A DNA stretch of 64,000 nt from Fibrobacter succinogenes (GCA_902800345.1 CADCDO010000002.1:62001-126000), one strand, 5' to 3'. Positions 16,992-25,765 are shown, numbered from the stretch's first letter. A program made the numbers and translations. The notes: generated by a model not told the origin, from the letters alone.

Positions 16992-17160
16992 AAATGTTCC
17001 TTTTGTTCCGGTATAATTTAGAAAATTCGCAATGAGCAGTAGGATGTAGGAAGTAGGAAGTAGACAGTGTTTAATGGCTTGAGGGGGGAGGAAGTTTTAG
17101 GTTTTAGGGATTAGGAGCTGGTAAACAGTAGGCTGTAGGCCGAATAGGGGTGAGAAAACT
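16992..17160. repeat. Intergenic GTAGGA/GTAGAC short-repeat region
   Basis: No gene seen. Words of the type GTAGGATGTAGGAAGTAGGAA, TTTTAGGGATTAGGAG and CAGTAGGCTGTAGG follow one another. Similar material occurs at 42105-42135 and 42410-42445. Confidence 0.5.
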
Positions 17161-17195
17161 CGTTGAAAAAAAGCAAATTTCTTTTTTTGGCCAAT

Positions 17196-17452
17196 TTTTA
17201 CGTAAAAAACGGGGAAAATCCAAAGATTTTGACGTAAAATTTTAAACAAGTTAACAACAAGGCGGTCAAAAAACAGTAGAAATCTGCGTAAAATGTCGTT
17301 TCAACATACTTTTTTCACGAAAAAACACTAGCCATCCGCCCTCATTTTGCAGACAAACTCACAAAATGACAAAAAACGTCTTAAATTTTACAAACAACAT
17401 TAAAAAATTACGTAAAAAAATTCAAATTCAAGAGAAATTTGACGTAAAAATC
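17196..17452. promoter_or_regulatory. Array of ACGTAAAA motifs in an A+T-rich spacer
   Basis: ACGTAAAA words start at 17200, 17232, 17410 and 17442, with a variant GCGTAAAA at 17286. The first two and last two are each spaced exactly 32 bases apart and share the frame TTACGTAAAAAA .. TTTGACGTAAAA. The 310-base spacer before aroD is otherwise very A+T-rich with no ORF. Function unknown. Confidence 0.5.
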
Positions 17453-17508
17453 GTCATTTTTCAAAAAAAAGAGTTTTTCGCATATCCCCAATTGCTAAAT
17501 TGGCAACC

Positions 17509-18270
17509 ATGCCACTTGATTCTCCAAAATACTTGGTCGGACTAGTCGATCCCGAGACACTCGCCGTCGCCGAAAGCGAAGAACTCCACCCGACGCGCAT
17601 CGACTACGAAAGCTGCGAAATTCTCGAAATCCGCTACGATTTTTTTGACGAATCCGAATGGCAGACGCTAGCAGCCCGCGTCCGCAAAATCATTCCAAAC
17701 GTGATACTTCTTGGCACCATCCGTCTCAGACGGGACGGCGGAACATTCTCCAACGCCCGAGCCGTCGAACGCCCCGCCCTGTGGAAAAAAATTCTCGAAG
17801 CTCCGGACGTTCCAGAATGGCTGGACCTCGAACGCGACTGCCTCCACGATTACGACGAACTCTGCGAGCTCGCCACCCCGAGAGGCGTGAAAATCCTCGT
17901 TTCCGAGCACAACTTCACCCGCATCCCGAGCGACCTCGAACTCAAGAACTATCTCACCGACGCTAAACGGGTCAAGGCGGACGGCATCAAAATCGCCGCC
18001 ATGAGCAACTCCGACGACGACTGTACGCGCCTCTACAAGTTTGCAAAAAAAGCAAAAGGGTTCAAGCTCGTTGCCGCGTTCGGCATGGGCGAAACCGGAA
18101 AACTCAGCCGCGTCTGGTCCCTGAAGGAAGGAGCGAACCTCACTTACGGATCCATCGGGAAGGCTGCCGCCCCCGGTCAAATTGACGTCGGACTCATGAG
18201 AAAAGCAATCGACAGGCTCGAAACCACTACTTCGCAAATAGAATTATCTTCTTTTTTGAACATATTTTAG
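17509..18270 (+). CDS. aroD: 3-dehydroquinate dehydratase, type I
   Basis: 253 residues from ATG 17509 (a TTG at 17500 would add three). It converts 3-dehydroquinate to 3-dehydroshikimate in the shikimate pathway. Type I features: EIRYDFF (usual E-R-D), LVSEHNF with the catalytic His, GIKIAAMSNS with the Schiff-base Lys, and the closing GSIGKAAAPGQ (usual S-G-x-x-APGQ). No clear Shine-Dalgarno sequence precedes either start. Other shikimate genes are not adjacent. Confidence 0.9.
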   Translation: MPLDSPKYLVGLVDPETLAVAESEELHPTRIDYESCEILEIRYDFFDESEWQTLAARVRKIIPNVILLGTIRLRRDGGTFSNARAVERPALWKKILEAPDVPEWLDLERDCLHDYDELCELATPRGVKILVSEHNFTRIPSDLELKNYLTDAKRVKADGIKIAAMSNSDDDCTRLYKFAKKAKGFKLVAAFGMGETGKLSRVWSLKEGANLTYGSIGKAAAPGQIDVGLMRKAIDRLETTTSQIELSSFLNIF

Positions 18271-18346
18271 ATATAAACCTCTCCAAAAGGCAAATTTTTT
18301 CTAAAATATTTGTTTGATAAAAACATCAAAAGGAACAGTATAAACC

Positions 18347-18811
18347 ATGCGTCTATCTGAAAGATTTGTAGATAATTGCATTTTGATCAATTCTTCCAGC
18401 GAAACTAAGGAAGCTATCCTCAACGAACTGGTCGATACTCTTTGCAGCGCCTACAAACTTGACCACCGCGATGAAATTTTTGAAGCCATCTGGAACCGCG
18501 AACAAAGCCGTTCCACGGGTATCGGTTGCGGACTAGCCGTCCCGCATGCGAAGATTGACTATGTAGATCGCATGTGCATGGTCGCAGCCACTATAGAAAA
18601 AGGCCTGGATTTCCAGTCCTTCGATGGCGAACCGGTATTCCTGCTCATCCTCATCGTGAGCCCGGGCAATACCGTGGGGCCGCATCTCAAGGCGCTCTCC
18701 TCCGTGAGCCGTTTGCTCGCCGACGGCAACGTTCGCAAGGACCTCATCGCCTCCAAGACCCCGGCCGAGTTCCTCAGCATCCTCCGCGCCGCCGAAGACA
18801 AGTACTTGTAG
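18347..18811 (+). CDS. PTS EIIA-like (PtsN/fructose-type) domain protein
   Basis: 154 residues, a single PTS EIIA domain of the fructose/mannitol/PtsN class. The phospho-acceptor His lies in GIGCGLAVPHAKID, and the flanking motifs TKEAILNELVDTL, NREQSRSTGIG and LLILIVSPGNTVGPHLKALS are typical. No transport subunit is nearby, so a regulatory (nitrogen-type PTS) role fits better than sugar uptake; this is inference. RBS AAAGGAA precedes the ATG. A small hairpin, GCGGC-TTT-GCCGC, follows the stop. Confidence 0.9.
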   Translation: MRLSERFVDNCILINSSSETKEAILNELVDTLCSAYKLDHRDEIFEAIWNREQSRSTGIGCGLAVPHAKIDYVDRMCMVAATIEKGLDFQSFDGEPVFLLILIVSPGNTVGPHLKALSSVSRLLADGNVRKDLIASKTPAEFLSILRAAEDKYL

Positions 18812-18978
18812 CAGCGGCTTTGCCGCTTTGAGCTATGGGGTATGGGCACGCCTTGCTATCGCAAGGCTTTGGGCTAAAATAAGGCACCTACGGTGCGTTT
18901 TATAAACCTCAAAGCGAGTGTAACGAGCGAGCCGAAAACCTCAAAGGGCGTAAGCCCGACCTCATTACCTCAAAACCA
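18812..18978. repeat. Intergenic hairpin-rich repeat region
   Basis: No gene seen. It contains the GCGGCTTTGCCGC hairpin, CTATGGGGTATGGGCACG (recurring near 54180), GCCTTGCTATCGCAAGGC, GCACCTACGGTGC and GGGCGTAAGCCC, each a small stem-loop. Confidence 0.6.
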
Positions 18979-18979
18979 C

Positions 18980-19008
18980 TTGACAACTTTCAATAGCTTT
19001 TCTATATT
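18980..19008 (+). promoter_or_regulatory. Consensus promoter for the tRNA gene
   Basis: TTGACA (18980-18985), a 17-base spacer, then TATATT (19003-19008), ending 12 bases before the tRNA. Confidence 0.8.
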
Positions 19009-19020
19009 TGCTCTCACTTC

Positions 19021-19095
19021 GGACGGTTAGCTCAGTTGGTTTAGAGCGCTGCTTTCACACGGCAGAGGTCACTGGTTCAAATCCAGTACCGTCCA
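19021..19095 (+). tRNA. tRNA-Val(CAC)
   Basis: A 75-nt cloverleaf. Acceptor stem GGACGGT pairs with ACCGTCC plus discriminator A; D arm GCTC..GAGC; anticodon stem CTGCT? / GGCAG around the loop TTCACAC, giving anticodon CAC for GUG codons; T arm ACTGG-TTCAAAT-CCAGT. The 3' CCA is not encoded, so it must be added, plausibly by the nucleotidyltransferase at 58671-59978. One of the five anticodon-stem pairs is weak. Confidence 0.93.
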
Positions 19096-19100
19096 TTCGA

Positions 19101-19127
19101 AAAGGCTTCCGCACGGGAGCCTTTTTG
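19101..19127 (+). terminator. Terminator after tRNA-Val
   Basis: AAAGGCT..AGCCTTTTT hairpin followed by a T-run, 6 bases after the tRNA. Confidence 0.8.
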
Positions 19128-19488
19128 TGTTTGTACATTTTCTACAATTTCCATAATCCAACACAAACATTATTAACCTCGCGATATACATATTCAGTAT
19201 TAAGCGAGATAAGTATTCATTTTTGAGCAAATAAATTAACGTTTAGAGAATGAAAGCGTCGGCCACAACCTTAAAAGGCGAACGCAGCGGAGCTGCTTGC
19301 AGACCCATTGCTGAGCCGTAAGGTTGGCGCTTGCGCCAGGATGGGTAAAAAACTCCGAGCTGGGGCCCCGCCCGCATGACGTACTTTTCAAGATTTATAG
19401 ATACAAAAGAACATACTTCAGGCGATTAGCCAAAAATTTCTATCTTAAAAATCAAGCAACCAAATTATATAGCTGGGGCATCTAAAAG
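19128..19488. other. Intergenic region before the TolC-like gene
   Basis: No gene seen. From 19257 to 19375 it is repeat-like (GGCGAACGCAGCGGAGCTGC, TTGGCGCTTGCGCCAGG, GGGGCCCC stem). The last 100 bases are A+T-rich and presumably hold the promoter. Confidence 0.45.
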
Positions 19489-19490
19489 GT

Positions 19491-20789
19491 ATGAATTACA
19501 AAAAAGCAGTCGTTCTTGGTATTTTTGCATCAGCATCCCTTGTTTTCGCTGATGGTCCCTGGACCTTAAGTGCATGCCTCAAGCAGGCGAAAGATAAAAG
19601 CCTTAAACTCGAATCCGCCAAAATCCGTGAACAAAAAGCGGACGTCAGCATAGAACAAGCAAAAGTCGGGAACTACCCCACCCTTTCGGCGAGCATCGGC
19701 AACTCCCTCTACGATTCCCCGTTCAGAAACAGCCCACAGGACCATTACCGCTTAAGTGTAGGCCTTAACGCTTCTTATACCTTATGGGACGGGGGGACTA
19801 CCAAGCTCTCCATCAACGCCAGCGAACTGAACAAGGAAGCCACGCGCCTTTCGACAAAGGAAACCGAACGTAGCATCCAGGAAAGCGTCCTGAACGCCTA
19901 CATGAGCTTGCTCGCCGCCATCGAAAAACTGCACACCGCCGACGCCTCCGTCGAACTGGCCAAAGCGGAATTCGAGCACTACAACACGCTGTTCGAAGCA
20001 GGCTCCATCACCAAGAAAGACTTGACACAGTCGCAGGCAAACGTCTTGCAGAAAGAAGCGGCACAGCTTGCGGCACAACTGAACGTAAGCACGGCAAAGA
20101 CCACCCTCAGGCAACTTCTCGAACTCCCCGAAAGCGAAAGTTTCGAAGTATCCGCACCTGAATCCGACATCCAGACGCCTGACGCCCTCGACCCAATTCC
20201 ATCGCTCAATGAACTCCAAAAGATCGCACAAGACAACGACCCCGGATTAAAGTCCGACAGTATTTCCATCCAGGTCGCAAAGAAGAATACCGAAATCGCG
20301 GGCAAGGGCAAATCCATCAAGGTTTCGCTCGGCGCAAGCGCAAGTACAGGCCTCCAGGCGTGGAAATCCGGCAACTACGGGACCCAGGTGAAAAACGGTT
20401 ATTCGCACAGCATTTCGTTGAACATCGGCATTCCGATTATTGACGGCGGAGCCACCGAAAACAAAGTATTGCAGGCCCAGCTTAGCGAAACCGAAAGCAT
20501 AGTCTCGCTCAAGGAACAGGCAAAGTCGCTCGAAAACAGTATCGAGAAACTCTACCTGAACGCTCTCAGCGCCGACATGCAGTGGAAAGCGGCAATTCTT
20601 CAGGTCGAAGCCGAAAACGAAGCCTTGTTGGTCGCCGAAGAACAACGTAACGTAGGCGCCCTCACCTACACAGACTACCTTTCGCAAAAGAACCGCCTCG
20701 AAAGCGCCCAATCGACGCTCACGAACGCAAAATACACAAGTTTGCTAGCACGCAATCTGCTGGATTTATACCAAGGCAAGCTGGACTAA
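19491..20789 (+). CDS. TolC-family outer-membrane efflux protein
   Basis: 432 residues with a signal peptide (MNYKKAVVLGIFASASLVFA). It has two repeats of the OEP fold: WTLSACLKQAKDKSLKLESAKI starts the first coiled-coil helix, LNASYTLWDGG and LNIGIPIIDGG are the paired barrel motifs, and NALSADMQWKAAILQVEAENEALLVAEEQ with GALTYTDYLSQKNRLESAQ closes the second. Such proteins form the trimeric exit duct of RND/ABC efflux or type I export. No inner-membrane pump or membrane-fusion gene follows here, so partner and substrate are unknown. Confidence 0.9.
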   Translation: MNYKKAVVLGIFASASLVFADGPWTLSACLKQAKDKSLKLESAKIREQKADVSIEQAKVGNYPTLSASIGNSLYDSPFRNSPQDHYRLSVGLNASYTLWDGGTTKLSINASELNKEATRLSTKETERSIQESVLNAYMSLLAAIEKLHTADASVELAKAEFEHYNTLFEAGSITKKDLTQSQANVLQKEAAQLAAQLNVSTAKTTLRQLLELPESESFEVSAPESDIQTPDALDPIPSLNELQKIAQDNDPGLKSDSISIQVAKKNTEIAGKGKSIKVSLGASASTGLQAWKSGNYGTQVKNGYSHSISLNIGIPIIDGGATENKVLQAQLSETESIVSLKEQAKSLENSIEKLYLNALSADMQWKAAILQVEAENEALLVAEEQRNVGALTYTDYLSQKNRLESAQSTLTNAKYTSLLARNLLDLYQGKLD

Positions 20790-20794
20790 GAAGT

Positions 20795-20932
20795 GGTTAG
20801 TTAGCAGTGGTTAGTAAACAGGATAATGAAATGAAGAATGAATAGTGAAGAGTGAATTTACCATTTTTCATTTTTAACTTTTAATTCATAATCACTAATC
20901 ACTAACCACTAGCCACTGCCTACCGCGGCGTA
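20795..20932. repeat. Long imperfect inverted repeat (TGGTTAGT family)
   Basis: AGTGGTTAGTTAGCAGTGGT near 20795 faces CTAATCACTAACCACTAGCC near 20905. Between them, GAATGAATAGTGAAGAGTGA faces TTTTTAACTTTTAATTC. It separates two convergent genes and may act as a terminator. Confidence 0.5.
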
Positions 20933-20936
20933 GCCG

Positions 20937-22091
20937 CTACACCAGCTTTTCAGCTTCGCCTTCGGCGTACTTTCCGTACAAAATAGCGACGATATCCTTC
21001 TTGGGGACTTTTTGACCGGATTCCTTCAAGCTTACGCGGAGCCTGTCGAGCATCGCCTTGTCAATTTCCTTCCAATACTGGTTGGTTTCCGCAACGGTCC
21101 AGAGTTTGTCATCACCGCCGCTGACCGTCACGAGTTTCGCCTTGAAGAACGTTCCCAACGCACGGTTGATGATGCTGCTCGTGGTCCCGGCGATATTCTT
21201 CGCGACGATTTCCTGAACCAGGTCCTGCTTGCTCATGGGCACGAACGAAGTAATGTCGCAAGCTTCCGCATAAATTTTCTTGAGCATGTTGCGCGGGAAC
21301 ATGTCCCAGCCCTTGCGCTTGAGCGCCTTCGCCAAAATCATCTGGGAATCTTCTTCGACGGTGACTTTCTGATCTGCAAGGGCGACCGTGTAGGAACCGC
21401 CACCGACATCGTTCATTTGAACAAAGTCCGCCGACTTCACGAAATCCTTGAACGTCTTGAACCCGAGGCGTTTTTCGTTAAAGGCGTTGTCGATACCGAG
21501 CATCTTGGGCTTTAACGCCGCAAGCAGAATCGGGCCGTCTTCTTTTTGCAGCACGTTCCGGAGCATTTCCATGGAATCAATCTTTTCGGAAACCATCAAG
21601 TTCGTGCGGTCCTTCGCATCCGGGGCGTCGTCGCCCGAATCGTCGTCCGCCGATGTCGTATCGTCGGTATAGATGTACCTCGAACACGAATTCTTGACGC
21701 ACTCGCTCAGCGGTGACTTGGGCCCCACGCCAATCACTTCCTTGCCCTGCTCGCGAAGCTTGCGGAACAAGGGTGAAAAATCGGAATCGCCTGTGGCAAG
21801 TACAATCCACTGCACCTGGGAATCGAGCGCGACTTCCATCGTATCGACGGTCATCTTGATGTCCGTCGAATTCTTGCCGCTCACCGGATGGAACGTGTGC
21901 ACCAGTTCAAAGCCGTTTTCATTGAGCGTCGATTGCAGAGAAATAAGTTCGCGCGAAGACCACTTGCCGTAAGCCTTGCGCACAACAATTTGCCCCAGAG
22001 GCAAGAGTTCGTCCATGAGCGACTGCACGCCGTCATGCTTAATCCAGTTGGTAAGATTTTCCGCGTCAATGAAAATTGCGATGTGGTTCAT
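20937..22091 (-). CDS. NYN-domain protein with C-terminal helical repeats (LabA/OST-HTH-like)
   Basis: 384 residues from ATG 22091; an upstream ATG at 22112 adds MKFYISG, which is not part of the fold. The NYN (PIN-like) nuclease domain covers 1-150 with acidic residues in [22 protein letters not shown] and [17 protein letters not shown], as in LabA/DUF88 proteins. After an acidic linker (about 155-175), two helical modules (about 180-250 and 260-340, each with GFKTFKDFV- or [13 protein letters not shown] cores) resemble OST-HTH/LOTUS domains. RNA binding or cleavage is inferred. It stands alone. Confidence 0.82.
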   Translation of the reverse strand: MNHIAIFIDAENLTNWIKHDGVQSLMDELLPLGQIVVRKAYGKWSSRELISLQSTLNENGFELVHTFHPVSGKNSTDIKMTVDTMEVALDSQVQWIVLATGDSDFSPLFRKLREQGKEVIGVGPKSPLSECVKNSCSRYIYTDDTTSADDDSGDDAPDAKDRTNLMVSEKIDSMEMLRNVLQKEDGPILLAALKPKMLGIDNAFNEKRLGFKTFKDFVKSADFVQMNDVGGGSYTVALADQKVTVEEDSQMILAKALKRKGWDMFPRNMLKKIYAEACDITSFVPMSKQDLVQEIVAKNIAGTTSSIINRALGTFFKAKLVTVSGGDDKLWTVAETNQYWKEIDKAMLDRLRVSLKESGQKVPKKDIVAILYGKYAEGEAEKLV

Positions 22092-22186
22092 ACCACTAAT
22101 ATAAAATTTCATTTACCTATCGGCAAAAATGTTAACTCAGACATTAAAAAACATCTAAAAATTGGCTTTTTTCGCTCAAAAAAACC

Positions 22187-22203
22187 ATGGATAAATCGTC
22201 CAT
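22187..22203 (+). promoter_or_regulatory. ATGGA-N7-TCCAT inverted repeat before an esterase gene
   Basis: ATGGATAAATCGTCCAT, 120 bases upstream of the esterase ATG. The identical 17-mer lies at 40119-40135 before the paralogue on the other strand, and a close variant lies at 24097-24127. Confidence 0.65.
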
Positions 22204-22323
22204 AACAATATTTTTACACACCCATTTATCTTTTTTTAGAAGAATAAATTAGAAGGGTCAATGGGGTTTGGGATAGTCCGATGAGGACAAAAAGATGTTT
22301 GGATTTCACAAAGGAGTGTTAAG

Positions 22324-23859
22324 ATGAGAGCAAAAAGCCTTTCATTTATTTCTGCTGCATGTATCGCAGCGCTATGTACCACATCATTTGCCTACACTAT
22401 TAGTGGAACCGTTTCTGACGAAGAAGGCAAGGCCATCAAGGACGCCTCGGTAAGCCTCCTCAAGGAAGGCAAGACCGCAACGACGGACGACCAGGGCAAA
22501 TTCACCATCCACGAAGACGAAATTGTCACGCCGCCAGATTCCCCGGACGTGGCAATCCATCCGGCTTTCAGGAACTCCGTCGGATACGTCAGCATCAACA
22601 ACGGCATCCTTTCTTATTCCCAGAGCAGCACGCAGCCTGTACAGGTGAAGATTTTCAACTCGCTCGGCAACCAGATTTTCAAGAAAACGCTGCAAGGTTC
22701 CGGCACGTACGACCTGAGCAAGGGCATCAAGGCCCAGGGTACATACTTTGCGCAGGTTTCCGTCGGCAGCGCCATGCAGAAGTTCAAATTCACGACCAAC
22801 GGTAGCTACGGCGGTTCCCTGGGCATGCATGCAGGCAGCCTCATGAAGGATGCTCAAGCAGGCGAAGCCATCCGCTTTATCGCAGAAGGTTTCGACACGC
22901 TCACCGTGCAGCTCGGCACGCTCGACACGACCCTCGACGTAAAACTCAAGAAAATCGAACCTCCGGCACCGACATTCAAGTTCGGCTACGCCTTGAAAAA
23001 CGATCCGACCCCGAGCAAGGGCTGCGGCACGACTTCCAAGCTGCAAAAAACCAAGAGTGTCGAAAACGGCGACCGTTTCGAATTGAGAGTCGGCAGCGAA
23101 AACCGCGAATACTTCCTCACTTTGCCAAAGAACTACGACAACAAGAAACCTTACAAGTTGCTCTTCGCCATGCACTGCATGGGCTCTAACGCCGAAGACT
23201 TCGTCCACCACTCTCCGGACCAGGATCATCCGTCTCCGTACTACGGCCAACAGAAACTCGACACCAAGGGCGAATTCATCTTCGTTTCTCCGCGTGGCGA
23301 TACCGACGGCATGCCGTGGAGCGTATCTAGCGACAAGGACCACAAGTTCATCAACCAGTTGCTTACGACTCTCGAAGAAAACTACTGCATTGACACCAGC
23401 CGCGTGTTCATGACGGGCTTTAGCTTCGGCGCCATGGTCACGAACTCCATGGCTCAGGATATGCAAGACCGCCTGCGCGCTGTCGCTGTCTATGCAACCG
23501 CTGACTACAACATCTACTTGCCGAAGAACAAGGGCTTGCCGATCGCTTGGATGGCCGTCCACGGCAAAAATGACGGCACCTGCCAATATAACCGCGCTCG
23601 TGACAGCGCACTCAAGCGCATCCTCAAGAACAACGGTAAGGCCGACGCAGATGGCAACTTCACCGATGCCAGCGCTGAAAAGCCGAAGGAAGTCGGTGGC
23701 AGCGGACATCTCTGCTACGACTTCACGACAGTGGACGAACGCTTCCCGGTCAAGTTCTGCAGCTGGAACGGTCCGCACCAGTGGACCGCCTTCGACAACG
23801 GCAACTGGCAGAACACTTGGGTTCCTGAAGAAGTCCACAAATTCTTCGACCAGTTCTAA
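22324..23859 (+). CDS. Secreted CE1-like esterase with nested N-terminal beta-domains (paralogue 1)
   Basis: 511 residues; RBS AAAGGAG precedes the ATG. Signal peptide 1-23. Residues 24-63 are the first half of a carboxypeptidase-regulatory-like domain (GTVSDEEGKAIKDASVSLL, TDDQGKFTI); about 64-178 hold a sorting-domain-like beta-sandwich (VQVKIFNSLGNQIF, GTYFAQVSVGSA); 179-210 complete the first domain (AEGFDTLTVQ, TTLDVKLKK). The alpha/beta hydrolase follows (216-511) with Ser367 in GFSFG, Asp417 in KNDGT and His485 in GPHQW as likely triad. It resembles feruloyl/acetyl esterases and PHB-depolymerase-like CE1 enzymes, probably deacylating hemicellulose. The fold is confident, the exact substrate is not. 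Confidence 0.85.
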   Translation: MRAKSLSFISAACIAALCTTSFAYTISGTVSDEEGKAIKDASVSLLKEGKTATTDDQGKFTIHEDEIVTPPDSPDVAIHPAFRNSVGYVSINNGILSYSQSSTQPVQVKIFNSLGNQIFKKTLQGSGTYDLSKGIKAQGTYFAQVSVGSAMQKFKFTTNGSYGGSLGMHAGSLMKDAQAGEAIRFIAEGFDTLTVQLGTLDTTLDVKLKKIEPPAPTFKFGYALKNDPTPSKGCGTTSKLQKTKSVENGDRFELRVGSENREYFLTLPKNYDNKKPYKLLFAMHCMGSNAEDFVHHSPDQDHPSPYYGQQKLDTKGEFIFVSPRGDTDGMPWSVSSDKDHKFINQLLTTLEENYCIDTSRVFMTGFSFGAMVTNSMAQDMQDRLRAVAVYATADYNIYLPKNKGLPIAWMAVHGKNDGTCQYNRARDSALKRILKNNGKADADGNFTDASAEKPKEVGGSGHLCYDFTTVDERFPVKFCSWNGPHQWTAFDNGNWQNTWVPEEVHKFFDQF

Positions 23860-23885
23860 AGAAACTTCATAATCAGCTCTCAACC

Positions 23886-23922
23886 AAAAGCGGTTCCTCC
23901 CCTCAGGAGCCGTTTTTTTTTA
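23886..23922 (+). terminator. Rho-independent terminator after esterase 1
   Basis: CGGTTCCT and AGGAGCCG form an 8-bp stem (one G-U pair) followed by nine T. Confidence 0.85.
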
Positions 23923-23947
23923 CCGTCATCCTAATGCCTCTCACACC

Positions 23948-24041
23948 CGTCATCCTGAGGGGTAAAAGCCCGAAGGATCCAGTAATTTCTTGTCGTAACA
24001 TTCAGAACTTCACTGGATTCTTCGTTTCACTCAGAATGACG
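23948..24041. repeat. Two copies of the TGGATCC..CAGGATGACG element
   Basis: One inverted copy (GTCATCCTGAGGGG..GGATCCAG, 23949-23982) and one direct copy (CACTGGATTCTTCG..CTCAGAATGACG, 24011-24041) lie between two esterase genes. Confidence 0.75.
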
Positions 24042-24096
24042 ACATTCCAATCATAATCAACTCAGAATGGCAATGCGCTTATTCTTTACCGTAAAT

Positions 24097-24127
24097 ATCT
24101 TTTTATAGACAATTCATCCATAAGCAT
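24097..24127 (+). promoter_or_regulatory. Esterase-family operator-like element (variant copy)
   Basis: The reverse complement matches 40112-40142 at 28 of 31 positions (core ATGGATGAATTGTCTAT). In the gene's own direction both copies have the same orientation and lie about 90-95 bases before the start codon. Confidence 0.6.
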
Positions 24128-24220
24128 AGAGGCTCCGCGCGTAATCTTAGCCACATTGCAGTTTATATTCGTTTATAGCAAGGTGTACCATTCATTAAGA
24201 GTTTGGGAAAAGGAGTACTC

Positions 24221-25765
24221 ATGACAAACAAAATACCTAATCTTTTGACAACGGCGTGCCTTTTGGCATTCTGTAGCGCCGCATCGGCCTATACCATTAG
24301 CGGAACCGTATCCGACGATCAGGGCAAGGCCCTCAAGGGCGCCTCGGTAAGCCTCCTCAAGGAAGGCAAAACCGCAACGACGGACGACCAGGGCAAATTC
24401 ACCATCCACGAAGATGAAAAAGACTCCTCCGACGCCATCCACCCGTCATTCAGGAACTCCGTCGGATACATAAGCATCAGCAACGGAATCCTTTCTTATT
24501 CCCAAAGCAGCTCCCAGCCTGTACAGGTAAAAATTTACAACTTGCTCGGCAACCAGATTCTCAAAAAGACGTTGCAGGGTTCCGGCACGTACGACTTGAG
24601 CAAGGGCCTCAGCGTGCGCGGCACGTATTTCGCACAAGTTTCTGTCGGTAGCGCCAAGCAAAATTTCAAGTTCATGACGAACGGTGAAACGAACCGTTCT
24701 CTCGGGGTACAAAGCGCAAACGCACTCTTGAAAGGTGCACAGACAGGCGAAGCCATCCAGTTTGTCGCCGAAGGTTTCGACACGCTCTCCGTGCCGCTCG
24801 GCACACTCGACACGACCCTTGACGTGAAACTCAAAAAGACGGTCCCTCCCGAACCGACATTCAAATTCGGTTACGCCATCGGCAACAAGCCGACTCCGAG
24901 TAAAGGCTGCGGCTCGGCCTCCCAACTGAAAAAGACCAAGAGCGTTGAAAACGGCGACCAGTTCCAGATCAAGGTCGGCAGCGACACCCGCAACTACTTC
25001 ATCACCCTGCCCAAGAACTACGACAACAACAAGCCGCACAAGGTGCTGTTCGCGCTGCACTGCTACGGCAGCAATGGCGAGGACTTCGTGCACCACCAAG
25101 CCGACTACGACCATCCGACTCCGTACTACGGCCAGCAAGTGCTCGACAAGAACGGCGACTACATTTTCGTTTCGCTCGACGCAATTGGCGGCCTGTGGAA
25201 CAAGGGCCAGGCCGACCACGACTTCTTCGCCCAGACACTCACCACCCTGAACGAGAACTACTGCATTGACACGAGCCGCGTATTCATCACGGGCTTCAGC
25301 TACGGCGCCATGTTCAGCTACTCCCTGATGCAAGACATGCAGAACCGCGTCCGTGCCGGCGCCACCTACGCCGTGGCCGATTACAACATCTGGCTCCCCG
25401 AAGGCAACTCCATGAAGAACTTGCCTATCGCCTGGATGAACGTTCACGGCGTAAATGACGGACGCTGCGATTACAACCGCGCCAAGACCAGCGCCCTCCC
25501 GAGAATCCTCAAACGTAACGGCAAAGCCGATGCCGACGGAAACCTCACCGACGCGAGCAGCGAAAAGCCCGAAGAAGTCAAGGGCAACACCGGACATGTG
25601 TGCTACGACTTCAAGAACGTCGATGAACGCTTCCCCGTCAAGTGGTGCAGCTGGCCCGGTGACCACCAGTGGACAGCCCACGACACCGGCAACATGGGCG
25701 TCGGCTGGAACTGGGAAAGCACCTGGGTTCCCGAAGAAGTCCACAAGTTCTTCGAACAATTCTAA
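24221..25765 (+). CDS. Secreted CE1-like esterase with nested N-terminal beta-domains (paralogue 2)
   Basis: 514 residues from ATG 24221 (AAAGGAG 7 bases upstream; the TTG at 24203 is not convincing). Same architecture as the gene before it: signal peptide to about 24, split regulatory-like domain (TDDQGKFTI .. AEGFDTLSVP), inserted sorting-like sandwich (VQVKIYNLLGNQIL, GTYFAQVSVGSA) and CE1-like hydrolase with GFSYG, VNDGRC and GDHQW. The first 80 codons are almost identical in DNA to paralogue 1, suggesting recent duplication or conversion, while the hydrolase part has diverged. It ends in FFEQF with no extra C-terminal domain. Substrate unknown; hemicellulose side chains are likely. Confidence 0.85.
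   Translation: MTNKIPNLLTTACLLAFCSAASAYTISGTVSDDQGKALKGASVSLLKEGKTATTDDQGKFTIHEDEKDSSDAIHPSFRNSVGYISISNGILSYSQSSSQPVQVKIYNLLGNQILKKTLQGSGTYDLSKGLSVRGTYFAQVSVGSAKQNFKFMTNGETNRSLGVQSANALLKGAQTGEAIQFVAEGFDTLSVPLGTLDTTLDVKLKKTVPPEPTFKFGYAIGNKPTPSKGCGSASQLKKTKSVENGDQFQIKVGSDTRNYFITLPKNYDNNKPHKVLFALHCYGSNGEDFVHHQADYDHPTPYYGQQVLDKNGDYIFVSLDAIGGLWNKGQADHDFFAQTLTTLNENYCIDTSRVFITGFSYGAMFSYSLMQDMQNRVRAGATYAVADYNIWLPEGNSMKNLPIAWMNVHGVNDGRCDYNRAKTSALPRILKRNGKADADGNLTDASSEKPEEVKGNTGHVCYDFKNVDERFPVKWCSWPGDHQWTAHDTGNMGVGWNWESTWVPEEVHKFFEQF

Noticed and set aside
17161..17508. Possible replication origin (A+T-rich with repeats)
   Set aside because: No DnaA-box-like TTATCCACA words were seen and no dnaA or dnaN is nearby.
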